64,000 nucleotides of DNA from Fabrea salina. Lineage: Eukaryota > Ciliophora > Heterotrichea > Heterotrichida > Fabreidae. The stretch spans positions 186,001-250,000 of the forward strand of contig JALIHJ010000033.1 in the NCBI GenBank assembly GCA_022984795.1. Reading direction: 5' to 3'. The notes beneath the pieces were generated by a model that was not told the DNA's origin, ran no database searches, and was given only the letters and a program-made list of their open reading frames with translations. Made by a program: the position numbers and the translations under genes. Shown piece by piece: positions 1 to 7,701 of this stretch. The stretch's first letter is position 1, and the number at the start of each line of letters is the position of its first letter.

Positions 1-115
1 TGGCACGCGGTCTTGAAAGAGAAGTGCCTGAAAGCGCGGCTGATGGCAGTCCCCGACTTCCGTTGTTAGGTCGATTCACAGAAGAAGGAGGTCTTCTTTG
101 GCTGGATAAGAACAT
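1..115 (-). CDS. N-terminus of an unidentified gene cut by the left window edge
   Basis: An ATG at 115 on the minus strand opens a frame that stays open to base 1 (38 codons). It sits directly behind an AT-rich 'ataaattaa' stretch like the start context of most genes here. The visible peptide is rich in Ser, Arg, Pro and Gly, as in disordered N-termini of ciliary and cytoskeletal proteins; it faintly resembles the IFT74 head, but that is only a guess. The plus strand is also open over 3-119 in one frame, so the alternative is the tail of an upstream plus-strand gene. I prefer the minus reading because of the start context. Too short to name. Confidence 0.4.
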   Translation of the reverse strand, partial: MFLSSQRRPPSSVNRPNNGSRGLPSAALSGTSLSRPRA

Positions 116-355
116 TTAATTTATAAGTTATCAAATGTCAGCGTCTAGTAAGTTACTTATAATTCAAATAATGTCTGTTATTTGGAACCTGCGGCAAATT
201 GCTTAGGCTAGAGTTCTGTGGAGTTGCTACTGAGTCCAACGTCTTAACACGGGAAGGAGAAGAAGCTTAGTTTGTGTAAAACTAAAATGGAACAGAGACC
301 AAATTATCAGAAAGTTTTAACCATAAAGAATGTAAAATAACTAATACTTACTAAA
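116..355. other. longest intergenic stretch in the window (240 bp)
   Basis: This AT-rich gap lies between the left-edge minus-strand gene and the TLDc gene and would hold both divergent promoters. I see no tRNA box pattern, no repeat and no frame longer than about 17 codons that starts with ATG. It is much longer than the other divergent gaps here (7 to 44 bp apart from the 176 bp before eL38), so a small non-coding RNA is possible, but nothing in the sequence shows one. Confidence 0.4.
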
Positions 356-1582
356 ATGGGATGCAATTCTTCAAAAGAACTACCTAAAGACACCTTTTTC
401 TCTGAAAACCAAGTACACATTTTAAAGGAGCACTTCAGCAGGTTGTTTGAAAACTCCCAGTTTCCAGAGAAACTATTTGGAGTGAGGGGGGCAGAAGAAT
501 TCCACACACAAATGATGGGCTTTCTCAACAGAAGAATGAAAGACCAAACTGACTTTAAAGGCTTCTTAAAAGCTTTGGAGCTTTTAATCTACGGACACTG
601 CAAAGCAGGCAGCGAAACCCTTTTGGAACTAGAAAGACTCTCAATAGTAGAAGGAGCCACTGCCACAAGCTGCGATTTTGCTGAGACTCTAGGAAAGCTG
701 TCCTTAGCCATGGTGCAGGCAGACCCTTCGCTTTTGAGTCTATTGAAACCTAACGTCAGAACTCTAGCTCAACTCCAGGCTTTTTACCACTCCCAGTTCC
801 CTGTTCTAGAACATGCTTTTCCTAACTTTTTGAGGAAAAAGCTGTTTGGAGGCACTTTGCCAAACATGCCTGTTATAGAATACGCTGATAAACTTATATC
901 GCTTACTTTGCCTGCTTTATACATAAGTTGCCCTTCGATGGGGCAGGAGCTTCATTGCTTGTACTTGTCCACACAAGACGGGTTAAGTCTTAACAGACTT
1001 GTTTCAGGCATTTACGGCTATCCTGGACCTATGATATTGCTACTTAGACTAGCTGAAGACTCAATAATAGGGGCTTACATTGGAGACGAGCTCAGAGACA
1101 ATGCTGAGTACGGAGGAAGTATGGACACTTTTCTGTTTAGTTTCACAGAAACATTTAAGGCTTTCAGAGCTCAGGGCGAAGGAGGAGGGAACTTTGTTTA
1201 CTTAAATTCAAAAATCACTGGAAGCCAGAAGTACCCAGCTGGACTGGGGTTTGGAGGAAGAACTCCTAACAGAGCAAGACTCTGGCTAGACACTGAAATA
1301 GAGTCCAACTCTTACGTTTGCAGTCACGATAGCACATTCGAAGAGGGATTTTTGTGCAAGGACCGAAGGAGAATGGTCAACTTAAACATAATGAGCATAG
1401 AAATTTGGGGCTGCGGAGAAGAAAAAGCCCTTAAGTGCCAGAAAAAAGCCAGAATCATGGAGCAACAAAGAATCACCAACTTTAGGAAAGTAGATAAGTC
1501 AATGCTGGTAGACTCTGACTTTAACAAAGAGTACTTGATGGGAAAGACCTTCCAGAATAAAGAGTACAGAACTGAAAAATAA
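356..1582 (+). CDS. TLDc-domain protein, N-myristoylation motif (MEAK7/EAK-7-like)
   Basis: 408 residues, intronless, TAA stop. The protein starts MGCNSSKE, a good N-myristoylation signal (Gly2, Ser6), so membrane anchoring is likely. Residues about 190-355 carry a TLDc domain: the LYLSTQDGLSLNRL strand, then GFGGRTPNRARLWLD, the Cys/Thr-Phe segment CSHDSTFEEG and the closing IMSIEIWGCG. Myristoylated start plus C-terminal TLDc is the layout of metazoan MEAK7 (TLDC1) / worm EAK-7, lysosome-associated proteins tied to mTOR and V-ATPase. The family match is firm; orthology to MEAK7 is inferred from layout. Its stop is only 2 bp from the stop of the convergent CCT-motif gene. Confidence 0.8.
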   Translation: MGCNSSKELPKDTFFSENQVHILKEHFSRLFENSQFPEKLFGVRGAEEFHTQMMGFLNRRMKDQTDFKGFLKALELLIYGHCKAGSETLLELERLSIVEGATATSCDFAETLGKLSLAMVQADPSLLSLLKPNVRTLAQLQAFYHSQFPVLEHAFPNFLRKKLFGGTLPNMPVIEYADKLISLTLPALYISCPSMGQELHCLYLSTQDGLSLNRLVSGIYGYPGPMILLLRLAEDSIIGAYIGDELRDNAEYGGSMDTFLFSFTETFKAFRAQGEGGGNFVYLNSKITGSQKYPAGLGFGGRTPNRARLWLDTEIESNSYVCSHDSTFEEGFLCKDRRRMVNLNIMSIEIWGCGEEKALKCQKKARIMEQQRITNFRKVDKSMLVDSDFNKEYLMGKTFQNKEYRTEK

Positions 1583-1584
1583 CA

Positions 1585-1977
1585 TTAACTTAAATTACTC
1601 AGAAGTAAGTTTTCTTGGCTTTTGGAGACAAACCTTCCTTTAACTCTAATTCTTGAGTCAGCTAGTTTCTTTCTAGAGGAATAAGATATGCTTTTCTGGA
1701 ACTTCCTCCGTTTTCTTTTCTCTAGAAACCGCTGGATCTTAGCTTTCCTTTCTTCAGAGGAATACACAGGGCTTTTTTTATCTTTAAAAACATTTTCGAA
1801 AATTTCTGAAGGAGAACATCTTTCCAAAAAGCTCTCTTGTTCAATCATCTTTTCAAATAAAACTAGCTCTTTGAAGAACTGGTTTTGAGGAACAGGTCCT
1901 TCCAATTTAGGCTGACCAATCTCTTCCAAAAGGGTTTCAAAGTCCGGCAACAAGTCTTCGGGATTAATTCTGTCCAT
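1585..1977 (-). CDS. small CCT-motif protein
   Basis: 130 residues, TAA stop, ATG at 1977 behind an AT-rich 22-bp gap to APC2. Residues about 74-119 match the CCT motif (CONSTANS, CO-like, TOC1): an ERKAKIQRFLEKRKRRKF block, a basic SYSSRKKLADSR stretch and the closing RVKGRF. In plants this basic motif mediates nuclear import and DNA/NF-Y contacts; a nuclear regulator role here is inference. The N-terminal 70 residues are acidic and have no recognisable zinc finger or response-regulator domain, so this is a CCT-only protein. It is convergent with the TLDc gene. Confidence 0.7.
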   Translation of the reverse strand: MDRINPEDLLPDFETLLEEIGQPKLEGPVPQNQFFKELVLFEKMIEQESFLERCSPSEIFENVFKDKKSPVYSSEERKAKIQRFLEKRKRRKFQKSISYSSRKKLADSRIRVKGRFVSKSQENLLLSNLS

Positions 1978-1999
1978 TTATTAAACCTCATCCATAAAT

Positions 2000-3751
2000 T
2001 TAAGTGATAGTTTTCACGGCTGAGTACACTAACTTTTCACCTAACTTTTTTCTGGAAACCACTCCTCTGCTTTCCCAAAAAGACATTTCTTTGCGCACCT
2101 GGCCTTCTGATATTTCTAAGGACTCTGCAATCTCCTCGGCACTAAGCTCAGTTTCTCCTTCCAGCAAACTGATCATGACTGCATGGAGTGGTTTGACTCC
2201 TTGGAACTTTTTAGACCCGTTTTCAAACTCCAGAGTTAACTCCACACTTCCTAGTTGTTCGTGGAACTTCAAAGTCCGGGAAACCTTAGCTAGGGTGTAC
2301 CGGCGAGAGTACTCTTCAAAGGTAGGTGCGAGATGGGAAGGCATCTTAAAGTGGTAGTCTTCTTCTTCAATAGGCCAGAAGTAGCTAGAAATGATTAAGG
2401 AGTCCAAAACTTCTAGCCGCAGTTGGGTCTTTCGCCAAGGCTCTTCGTGAATGTAAGAGTTGATTCTTTTGGAGGTGTGGACGTCCTGAATCATCACTTC
2501 GCATTTGTGTACGTTTGCCTCTCCAAATCTTTTTTTAAGCATTTCTAAGTCTTTTATTTCGGAATTCACGTCAAAACTGGTGTTGTTAACTAGCTTTTTG
2601 GACAGGTGGGCCCTGTACTCTTCCATAAACTGTTCTTGTGACCCATAAATGTTGATAAGCATACTTACTATGTCACTTCTTTTGTTGAGAGCACTTAAGT
2701 TGGTTCTTAAGGCTGTGCGTGGAATGGGTTGCCACTCAGAAGCAGCTTTTTCGTCCTCATCACTAGAGAACTCGTCTTGTTCTTTGACGCTTTTTTGTTT
2801 GATGTCTAAAAGTTCGTAGAGTTCAGGGTCCTCAGCTATGGTGTTTATGATGCACTTAAAGGTGTTAGGCCGTTTGCGCAGTTCGTTTTTAAGAGGGTCA
2901 GAAACTGACTCTAGAAGTTCTATAGTAGAAAACAAGCACTTCATGACTTTTGTCAAGTTGATGTACAGAAACAGTATGCCTTCTGTGTCTTTGGAACAGT
3001 GAAGAATTCTTTTTTTAAGTACTTCTTTAAGGAAGGTTTCTAGTTCTGAGTTTAAGTTGTGGCGTGAAAGCGACTGTGATAGGTCTTCAAGTGCTGGCTT
3101 GGACACTGGGAACTCAATTACTAGGTCGAGGATTTGGTAGATTCTTGCTTTTCCTAGCAGCAAATAGCACTGGTTAAGCAAGTAACTTTCAAGAGACTGG
3201 GTGTCTTGAAGTGTGTTTTTTAGAAAAGGAACCAAGTACCTCTCTGACCACTCTAAAAGGTTTCCAAGCATGCAAGTGTCCAGGGATAAGTGTTTGTTGA
3301 TGTACTCTTGGATTTCACTGTTCAAAGCATTTTTAAGTGCTTCGTCAGCTTTTAGGCTCCAGTCGTAAGAACGCAGCACTGAAGTAAGTCCTCCGTCACT
3401 TCCTGTTTTAATAGAGTTTTTGTAAGCTTTTTGGAGTTCAAGTGAGAGTGAGTTTGAGAACTTTTGCAAAAGGTAAGTTTGGACGACTTTTTGGAGTTTG
3501 TGGTGCAAGTTCTTTTGCTGGGCTAAGTCTAGGATGCCTTGTAAGTTGGTGTAAAGTAAGCTGAGTTGAGAAGTTATGTTTTGGGAGTGAATGCTACTTA
3601 TTTGGGCTAAATTCCAAGACAAGGTCCAAATAGCGTGTTTAATAAGGAGTTCCAGTGCTCTAAAAGAAGACAAAGTTTCAAATTCCTCATTTAGAGGCTC
3701 AAGGGGTTGCTGCAAAGCTTTCTTTTCAAATTCCAAAATCGCGCTTTCCAT
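2000..3751 (-). CDS. ANAPC2: anaphase-promoting complex subunit 2 (cullin-like)
   Basis: 583 residues, intronless. APC2 is the cullin scaffold of the APC/C ubiquitin ligase. Diagnostic is the block from about residue 369 (YGSQEQFMEEYRAHL, then KRFGEANVHKCEVMIQD, then the SSYFWPI segment), which follows human APC2 closely and differs from canonical cullins. Residues about 500-583 form the winged-helix end (LEISEGQVRKEMSFWESRGV), which contacts the RING subunit APC11. The protein is shorter than human APC2 (about 820), mainly in the N-terminal cullin repeats. It is divergent from the C2/coiled-coil gene (47 bp between start codons). Firm identification. Confidence 0.9.
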   Translation of the reverse strand: MESAILEFEKKALQQPLEPLNEEFETLSSFRALELLIKHAIWTLSWNLAQISSIHSQNITSQLSLLYTNLQGILDLAQQKNLHHKLQKVVQTYLLQKFSNSLSLELQKAYKNSIKTGSDGGLTSVLRSYDWSLKADEALKNALNSEIQEYINKHLSLDTCMLGNLLEWSERYLVPFLKNTLQDTQSLESYLLNQCYLLLGKARIYQILDLVIEFPVSKPALEDLSQSLSRHNLNSELETFLKEVLKKRILHCSKDTEGILFLYINLTKVMKCLFSTIELLESVSDPLKNELRKRPNTFKCIINTIAEDPELYELLDIKQKSVKEQDEFSSDEDEKAASEWQPIPRTALRTNLSALNKRSDIVSMLINIYGSQEQFMEEYRAHLSKKLVNNTSFDVNSEIKDLEMLKKRFGEANVHKCEVMIQDVHTSKRINSYIHEEPWRKTQLRLEVLDSLIISSYFWPIEEEDYHFKMPSHLAPTFEEYSRRYTLAKVSRTLKFHEQLGSVELTLEFENGSKKFQGVKPLHAVMISLLEGETELSAEEIAESLEISEGQVRKEMSFWESRGVVSRKKLGEKLVYSAVKTIT

Positions 3752-3798
3752 TTATTGGGAAAAAGCTTAGTAAACCAACTTAGTAATTTCCGTTAAAA

Positions 3799-5784
3799 AT
3801 GAAGACTTTAATCGAACTGAACATCCAAGAAGCAGAAGGCATTCCAGAAGGAGACTACGGGTTTTATGTAACGGTAGACGGGAGACTCTACGACGTCTTA
3901 ACAAACGACCCATACTTCTGCAGTGAACTGCCTCAACAGGGAGAACTCCGAGTACTCCTAAAAGACATGAAGACCGACAACGTTGCTGGGTCTGTTTCTT
4001 TTGAGATCCAAAACTTGTGTGGGCAAGGCACTAAGTGGCTGCCTCTGTCCAAAGACGTAGAGAACGATTACTACCTAGACATAGAGCCTCACCTGCACAA
4101 CCCCAGAATAATGATAGAGCTAGGAGTTACAGAGTGTTTATCTCCAGTTCCTGAAGCTTTAGAAGACAACAGTTCTTTTCTAGAACCTAGTTTTATGGGT
4201 AAGTCCCAAGAGAAGATCAACACTACTTTTGAAAACTACCAAAGTTCTCTCCAGTGCACTTCTCAAAACTTAAACAACAAAAACAAAGCTTTGCGTGAAA
4301 AGATCATTCAGCTAGAGCAAAAAATCCAAAACATGGACTGGGCCAAGCAAAAAGAAATCCATCACATCGTTCACTCCCACCATGAAGAACAAAGCCAGTT
4401 TGCTATAATGCTTGAAAAACAAAAGTTCCAGTTCTCCCAGCTAAAAACTATCAAAGACGACTTAGAAAAGCAAGCTAAGTCTATGGAAAGCCTTTACAAG
4501 CAAGAAAAACTTTCAAGGGAACACTTGGAAAAACAAATTAACAAAATCACTCATGAGTTCGAAATGTACATTTCTAGCACTGAACAAAAAGAAACTCAAT
4601 ATAAAACTGAGTTTTCCCAAAAGGACTTAATGATTCAAAATTTGCAAAGCAAAATTAACGAATTAACCAACAACTTACGAAGCTTAGAACAAGACAAAAA
4701 AAACCTTCAGTCACAAGCACTGATTTCAAGCACCCAAAAACAACAAGTAGAAGACTTACACGAAAAACTCTCAAAAGCCTTAGATAGCTTAGAAGAGTCT
4801 GACTTCCAAAGAAAAATGCTCCACAGACAGTTAGAAGACTTAACTGCTCAACACGACCAGGAGCTCACAAGTTCTATAAGGAACCGCCACTCTGAAACCA
4901 ACAAAGAACTGGAAAACGTAGTTGAAAAACTCAATAAACAACTGCAAGAAGCACACCAAAAGTCAGCCCAACTAGAAAACCAACTTGAAGACAAAGAACT
5001 CGAACTCGCCACTAAAGCTTCAGGAGTCCAAAACGACTACAGTTCACAAATAAAAACCCTTAAAAAGAAACTTGAAGACAAAACCAGCGCCTTCAACCAA
5101 CTAAAACAAGAACACGAAAACCTAAACCTGAAGCTAACTCAGTCCCAAAAAGAAAGCCAAAGCCTGTCCCAAGCCAACCAAAAACTAAACGAAAAAATGG
5201 ACAAATACCAAAAACAGTGCACTGAATTAGGACTGAAACTCAAAGAAAAACTAGAAGAAAACCCCAAACTGCAGTCCCAGAACGCAGACGAAAGGTTCCA
5301 TGAGTACTTAAAGAACTACGGAGTAGAAGACAAGTTCGTCAGAGTAGCTGAAGGTGTTTATACCTTTGGAAGCAAAAAGGTAAGTGTATCCATTAAGAAC
5401 GGGTGCTTAGTGTGCAGAGTAGGAGGAGGCTACATGATGGTGGACCAGTTCATAAAACTGTTTATAATTCAAGGACTCAAACTTGAAGAAGACGAACACA
5501 AAAAGTTCAGAAAAGAAGAAACTCCCAAAAAACACAAAAGAACCAGCACTGTAGGAGTGTTTTTTGAAGAGTCCAGAACTGAAGCCACAGAGCAGGACTT
5601 AGAATTCGAGCCTAAAGAAAACGAAACTTCTAAAGTTACACCTACCAAACTAAGAGTTCCTAAAACTACTATAAAAGCAGTCCGCAACTCTTCGATGAGT
5701 AAACTTTCTAAAGACAAGTCTTTTACTCCTATCAGACAATACACCCGGAGAAGCCTAAGCAATATCAATGGGAAATTAATTTAA
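3799..5784 (+). CDS. C2-like / long coiled-coil / GAR-like cytoskeletal protein
   Basis: 661 residues. Residues 1-115 look like a C2-type beta sandwich. About 135-490 is almost unbroken coiled coil, very rich in Gln, Lys and Glu. About 519-552 resembles a GAS2-related (GAR) module, with YTFGSKKVSVSIKNG followed by VCRVGGGYMMVDQF; the GGG-plus-hydrophobic core is characteristic of the microtubule-binding GAR fold. The tail is basic and Ser/Thr-rich. A membrane- or basal-body-to-microtubule linker is inferred. I cannot name an orthologue. No intron is required for the frame. Confidence 0.6.
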   Translation: MKTLIELNIQEAEGIPEGDYGFYVTVDGRLYDVLTNDPYFCSELPQQGELRVLLKDMKTDNVAGSVSFEIQNLCGQGTKWLPLSKDVENDYYLDIEPHLHNPRIMIELGVTECLSPVPEALEDNSSFLEPSFMGKSQEKINTTFENYQSSLQCTSQNLNNKNKALREKIIQLEQKIQNMDWAKQKEIHHIVHSHHEEQSQFAIMLEKQKFQFSQLKTIKDDLEKQAKSMESLYKQEKLSREHLEKQINKITHEFEMYISSTEQKETQYKTEFSQKDLMIQNLQSKINELTNNLRSLEQDKKNLQSQALISSTQKQQVEDLHEKLSKALDSLEESDFQRKMLHRQLEDLTAQHDQELTSSIRNRHSETNKELENVVEKLNKQLQEAHQKSAQLENQLEDKELELATKASGVQNDYSSQIKTLKKKLEDKTSAFNQLKQEHENLNLKLTQSQKESQSLSQANQKLNEKMDKYQKQCTELGLKLKEKLEENPKLQSQNADERFHEYLKNYGVEDKFVRVAEGVYTFGSKKVSVSIKNGCLVCRVGGGYMMVDQFIKLFIIQGLKLEEDEHKKFRKEETPKKHKRTSTVGVFFEESRTEATEQDLEFEPKENETSKVTPTKLRVPKTTIKAVRNSSMSKLSKDKSFTPIRQYTRRSLSNINGKLI

Positions 5785-5830
5785 TATCTTAAGTTTTAAA
5801 AGATATGTATCTCAGTATCGTTATAATTAA

Positions 5831-6718
5831 ATGCAAATCGAACCAAGTATCGATGCAACTATCCAAGAGTGGAACGAACTCAACCTCAGGTGCTTGTCTT
5901 TGGACTCTCCAAGAACCATAATGGACGAAGTCTACACAAGCCTAAAGCAGAACGAAACTAGCTGCCAACCTTACAGGTGTTTAGAGTCCCACTCCATCAG
6001 CTCAGAGATGCGCAGCAAAATGGTAGACTGGATGATTGAAGTCCTTTCGCAGTTCGGAAGCACAGGCCACACTTTCTTTTTAGCTGTCAATATCATGGAC
6101 AGGTTCTTTGCTAAGGCTTCAGTGAGTCTCCCGCCTAGTCAGCTGCACGTAGTAGGAGTGACTTGTATCTTCATAGCTTCCAAGTTTGAGGACGTGCACC
6201 CTTTGAAACTAAAAGTTGTTTGGGAAAAAGTAGGCCACAGACGCCTTAGTGAGAAAGAAATCCGGAGAACTGAAAACTTCATAGTGAGCACTATTGACTA
6301 CAGCATAGGGGTTCCTTTGCTTTCTGAGGTTCTGGGCTACTTAGTAGAGAAACTAGACGTCCCTATTTCAATCAAAAGAAGTTCAGAGTTAATTCTCGTG
6401 CTTTCTCAAGTTTACTACAACAACTCATACACCCCTTCCCAAGGAGCTGCTTCTGCAGTGGTGTTAGCTTGTAGGTCACTTAAACAGTTAGATTTACTTC
6501 CTATAGTTTACAGGTGCACTGGGTACAGCGAGCCAGAACTAGAAGGGTTGGTAAGCAGGTTGTACGACCAAGTAGTTAATTACGAGTCAAGGTTCAAAAA
6601 CTTTAAGTCTGCAATGAAGTTTATGGGGTTCAGACTTGGAGGAAGGTATGGAGAGCTGTTTACTTTTACCAATTCAGAAATGCAGCAGGATCAAGAAAGA
6701 CTCCTTGCAGGTATTTAA
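5831..6718 (+). CDS. A/B-type mitotic cyclin
   Basis: 295 residues, TAA stop. The cyclin box starts near residue 58 with MRSKMVDWMIEVLSQFG, then FFLAVNIMDRFFA, the IASKFEDVHPL signature and a second cyclin fold from about residue 165. MRxxMVDWMIEV is the A/B-cyclin hallmark for CDK binding and activation. The region before the box is short (about 57 residues) and I see no RxxLxxxxN destruction box, so degradation by APC/C, whose APC2 subunit is encoded 2 kb away, is not supported from this sequence. The gene ends 6 bp before the next start codon. Confidence 0.85.
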   Translation: MQIEPSIDATIQEWNELNLRCLSLDSPRTIMDEVYTSLKQNETSCQPYRCLESHSISSEMRSKMVDWMIEVLSQFGSTGHTFFLAVNIMDRFFAKASVSLPPSQLHVVGVTCIFIASKFEDVHPLKLKVVWEKVGHRRLSEKEIRRTENFIVSTIDYSIGVPLLSEVLGYLVEKLDVPISIKRSSELILVLSQVYYNNSYTPSQGAASAVVLACRSLKQLDLLPIVYRCTGYSEPELEGLVSRLYDQVVNYESRFKNFKSAMKFMGFRLGGRYGELFTFTNSEMQQDQERLLAGI

Positions 6719-6724
6719 TTAAAT

Positions 6725-7516
6725 ATGCACCAAATGTATGAAAAAGTGCTTGAAAGTAAAAGAGTAAGTATTCTAAGTGAACCTTTGCTCCAAGCAATGG
6801 GAGCCCAAAATTACCTTTGTTGTGAGGAAGAAGTGTTAGTTTCTGACAAGTACGCTAACCAACTTTACTTTGAATGCTTTGGCAATATTAACAAAGGATG
6901 CATTTGGACTGACTTAGGAGTTATACTTAATGGCGAAGTGCATACTTTTTGGAACCGGAAGTTACAGTCAATGAACTCAGAAGACCCTTTTAAAGAAAAA
7001 AAGGTAAATGAACTTTCTATAAGACTCCACAGAAAAGCATCACCAGCTTGGCACTACAGAAAAGTGCTTTTCAGTCAGTATAATTTCAACTTAACTGAAG
7101 AACTAGAGTTCTTAAAAGAAGTTGCTGACTTGCAAAAGCAAAACTACTACTTGTGGGAGTACAAAAGGTGGCTCTGGACTCAGTTAGACTCAGAGCTCCA
7201 ACTTAAAGACTTCAAAAGTCACTTAAAGTACTGCAGCAGTCACATTTCTGACTCATCAAGTTTTCACTTTTTGTTTTTTGTATGCAAAGAACTAGGCAAG
7301 TTCCTTGAGTGTTACGAGTGGATTTGTAAGTTATGCCAAACTTACTATGGACCTAAAGGACTTTACACCGAAAAGGTCCCTGTAGGTTATGAAACACTTC
7401 ATTTGTTCAGAAGCAAAGTAAGAAGTCCTAACCAAATGCCTAATGAAATTGGCTACTTGAGAGAGCAAACTAGTTTAGGCAGGAGTCCCCAAATGTACTT
7501 TAATTATTATTATTAA
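6725..7516 (+). CDS. PTAR1-like protein prenyltransferase alpha-repeat protein (3' end uncertain)
   Basis: 263 residues. Two prenyltransferase alpha-subunit repeats are visible near residues 98-150: LHRKASPAWHYRKVLF and NYYLWEYKRWLW. The HRKxxxxWxxRR form resembles PTAR1, the alpha partner of RabGGTB in GGTase-III, more than FNTA or RABGGTA. It would help geranylgeranylate SNARE or Rab substrates. The last codons lie in the first copy of an 18-bp repeat that brackets a suspicious C/G block, so the C-terminus (MYFNYYY) may be wrong. Family assignment is moderate, subtype tentative. Confidence 0.65.
   Translation: MHQMYEKVLESKRVSILSEPLLQAMGAQNYLCCEEEVLVSDKYANQLYFECFGNINKGCIWTDLGVILNGEVHTFWNRKLQSMNSEDPFKEKKVNELSIRLHRKASPAWHYRKVLFSQYNFNLTEELEFLKEVADLQKQNYYLWEYKRWLWTQLDSELQLKDFKSHLKYCSSHISDSSSFHFLFFVCKELGKFLECYEWICKLCQTYYGPKGLYTEKVPVGYETLHLFRSKVRSPNQMPNEIGYLREQTSLGRSPQMYFNYYY
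7487..7504 (+). repeat. 18-bp direct repeat, copy 1
   Basis: The 18 bases ccccaaatgtactttaat recur exactly at 7680-7697. Copy 1 lies in the last codons of the PTAR1-like gene. The pair brackets the C/G-homopolymer block, as expected if the same locus was assembled twice across a poorly sequenced gap. Confidence 0.8.
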
Positions 7517-7679
7517 ATCTTGTTCCGTCGGAAGGTCGCTTCTTCCCCTCTCTCCAAACCCTTCGTCCCCTTGTCTTCCCCCCCCCCCATATATGGCCGC
7601 GGGGGGGGGGTTCCCCCCCCCCCCCCCTTCTAAGAAGGGATCCCCCCCCAAAAACCCCCCCCCCCCCCCCCTCCTCTCC
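7517..7679. repeat. C/G homopolymer low-complexity block, possible assembly artefact
   Basis: About 160 bp dominated by long runs of C and G, including runs of ten or more C, in a window that is otherwise AT-leaning and has no other such run. It lies between two exact 18-bp copies. No gene crosses it sensibly; the minus-strand open frame over it encodes only Gly-rich low complexity and I do not accept it. Either a consensus error filling a gap or a real simple-sequence spacer; I favour the former. Confidence 0.6.
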
Positions 7680-7697
7680 CCCCAAATGTACTTTAAT
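7680..7697 (+). repeat. 18-bp direct repeat, copy 2
   Basis: Exact second copy of ccccaaatgtactttaat. It ends 4 bp before the ATG of the chaperonin-like gene and so occupies that gene's promoter position. Confidence 0.8.
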
Positions 7698-7701
7698 AAT
7701 A

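Noticed and set aside
3-119. plus-strand 39-codon tail frame at the left edge
   Set aside because: Competes with the minus-strand ATG at 115, which has the AT-rich start context typical here; short and without motif. Cannot be fully excluded.
1-355. a tRNA or snRNA in the left intergenic region
   Set aside because: A GGTCGATTC-like string at about 68-76 only loosely resembles a B box and no cloverleaf can be drawn around it.
5380-5397. gtaagtgtatcc sequence inside the C2/GAR gene as an intron
   Set aside because: No AG at 15 or 16 nt, and the frame runs straight through the conserved GAR-like segment.
7517-7679. the C/G-rich run as a telomere or chromosome end
   Set aside because: There is no regular repeat unit of telomeric type, and genes continue on both sides.
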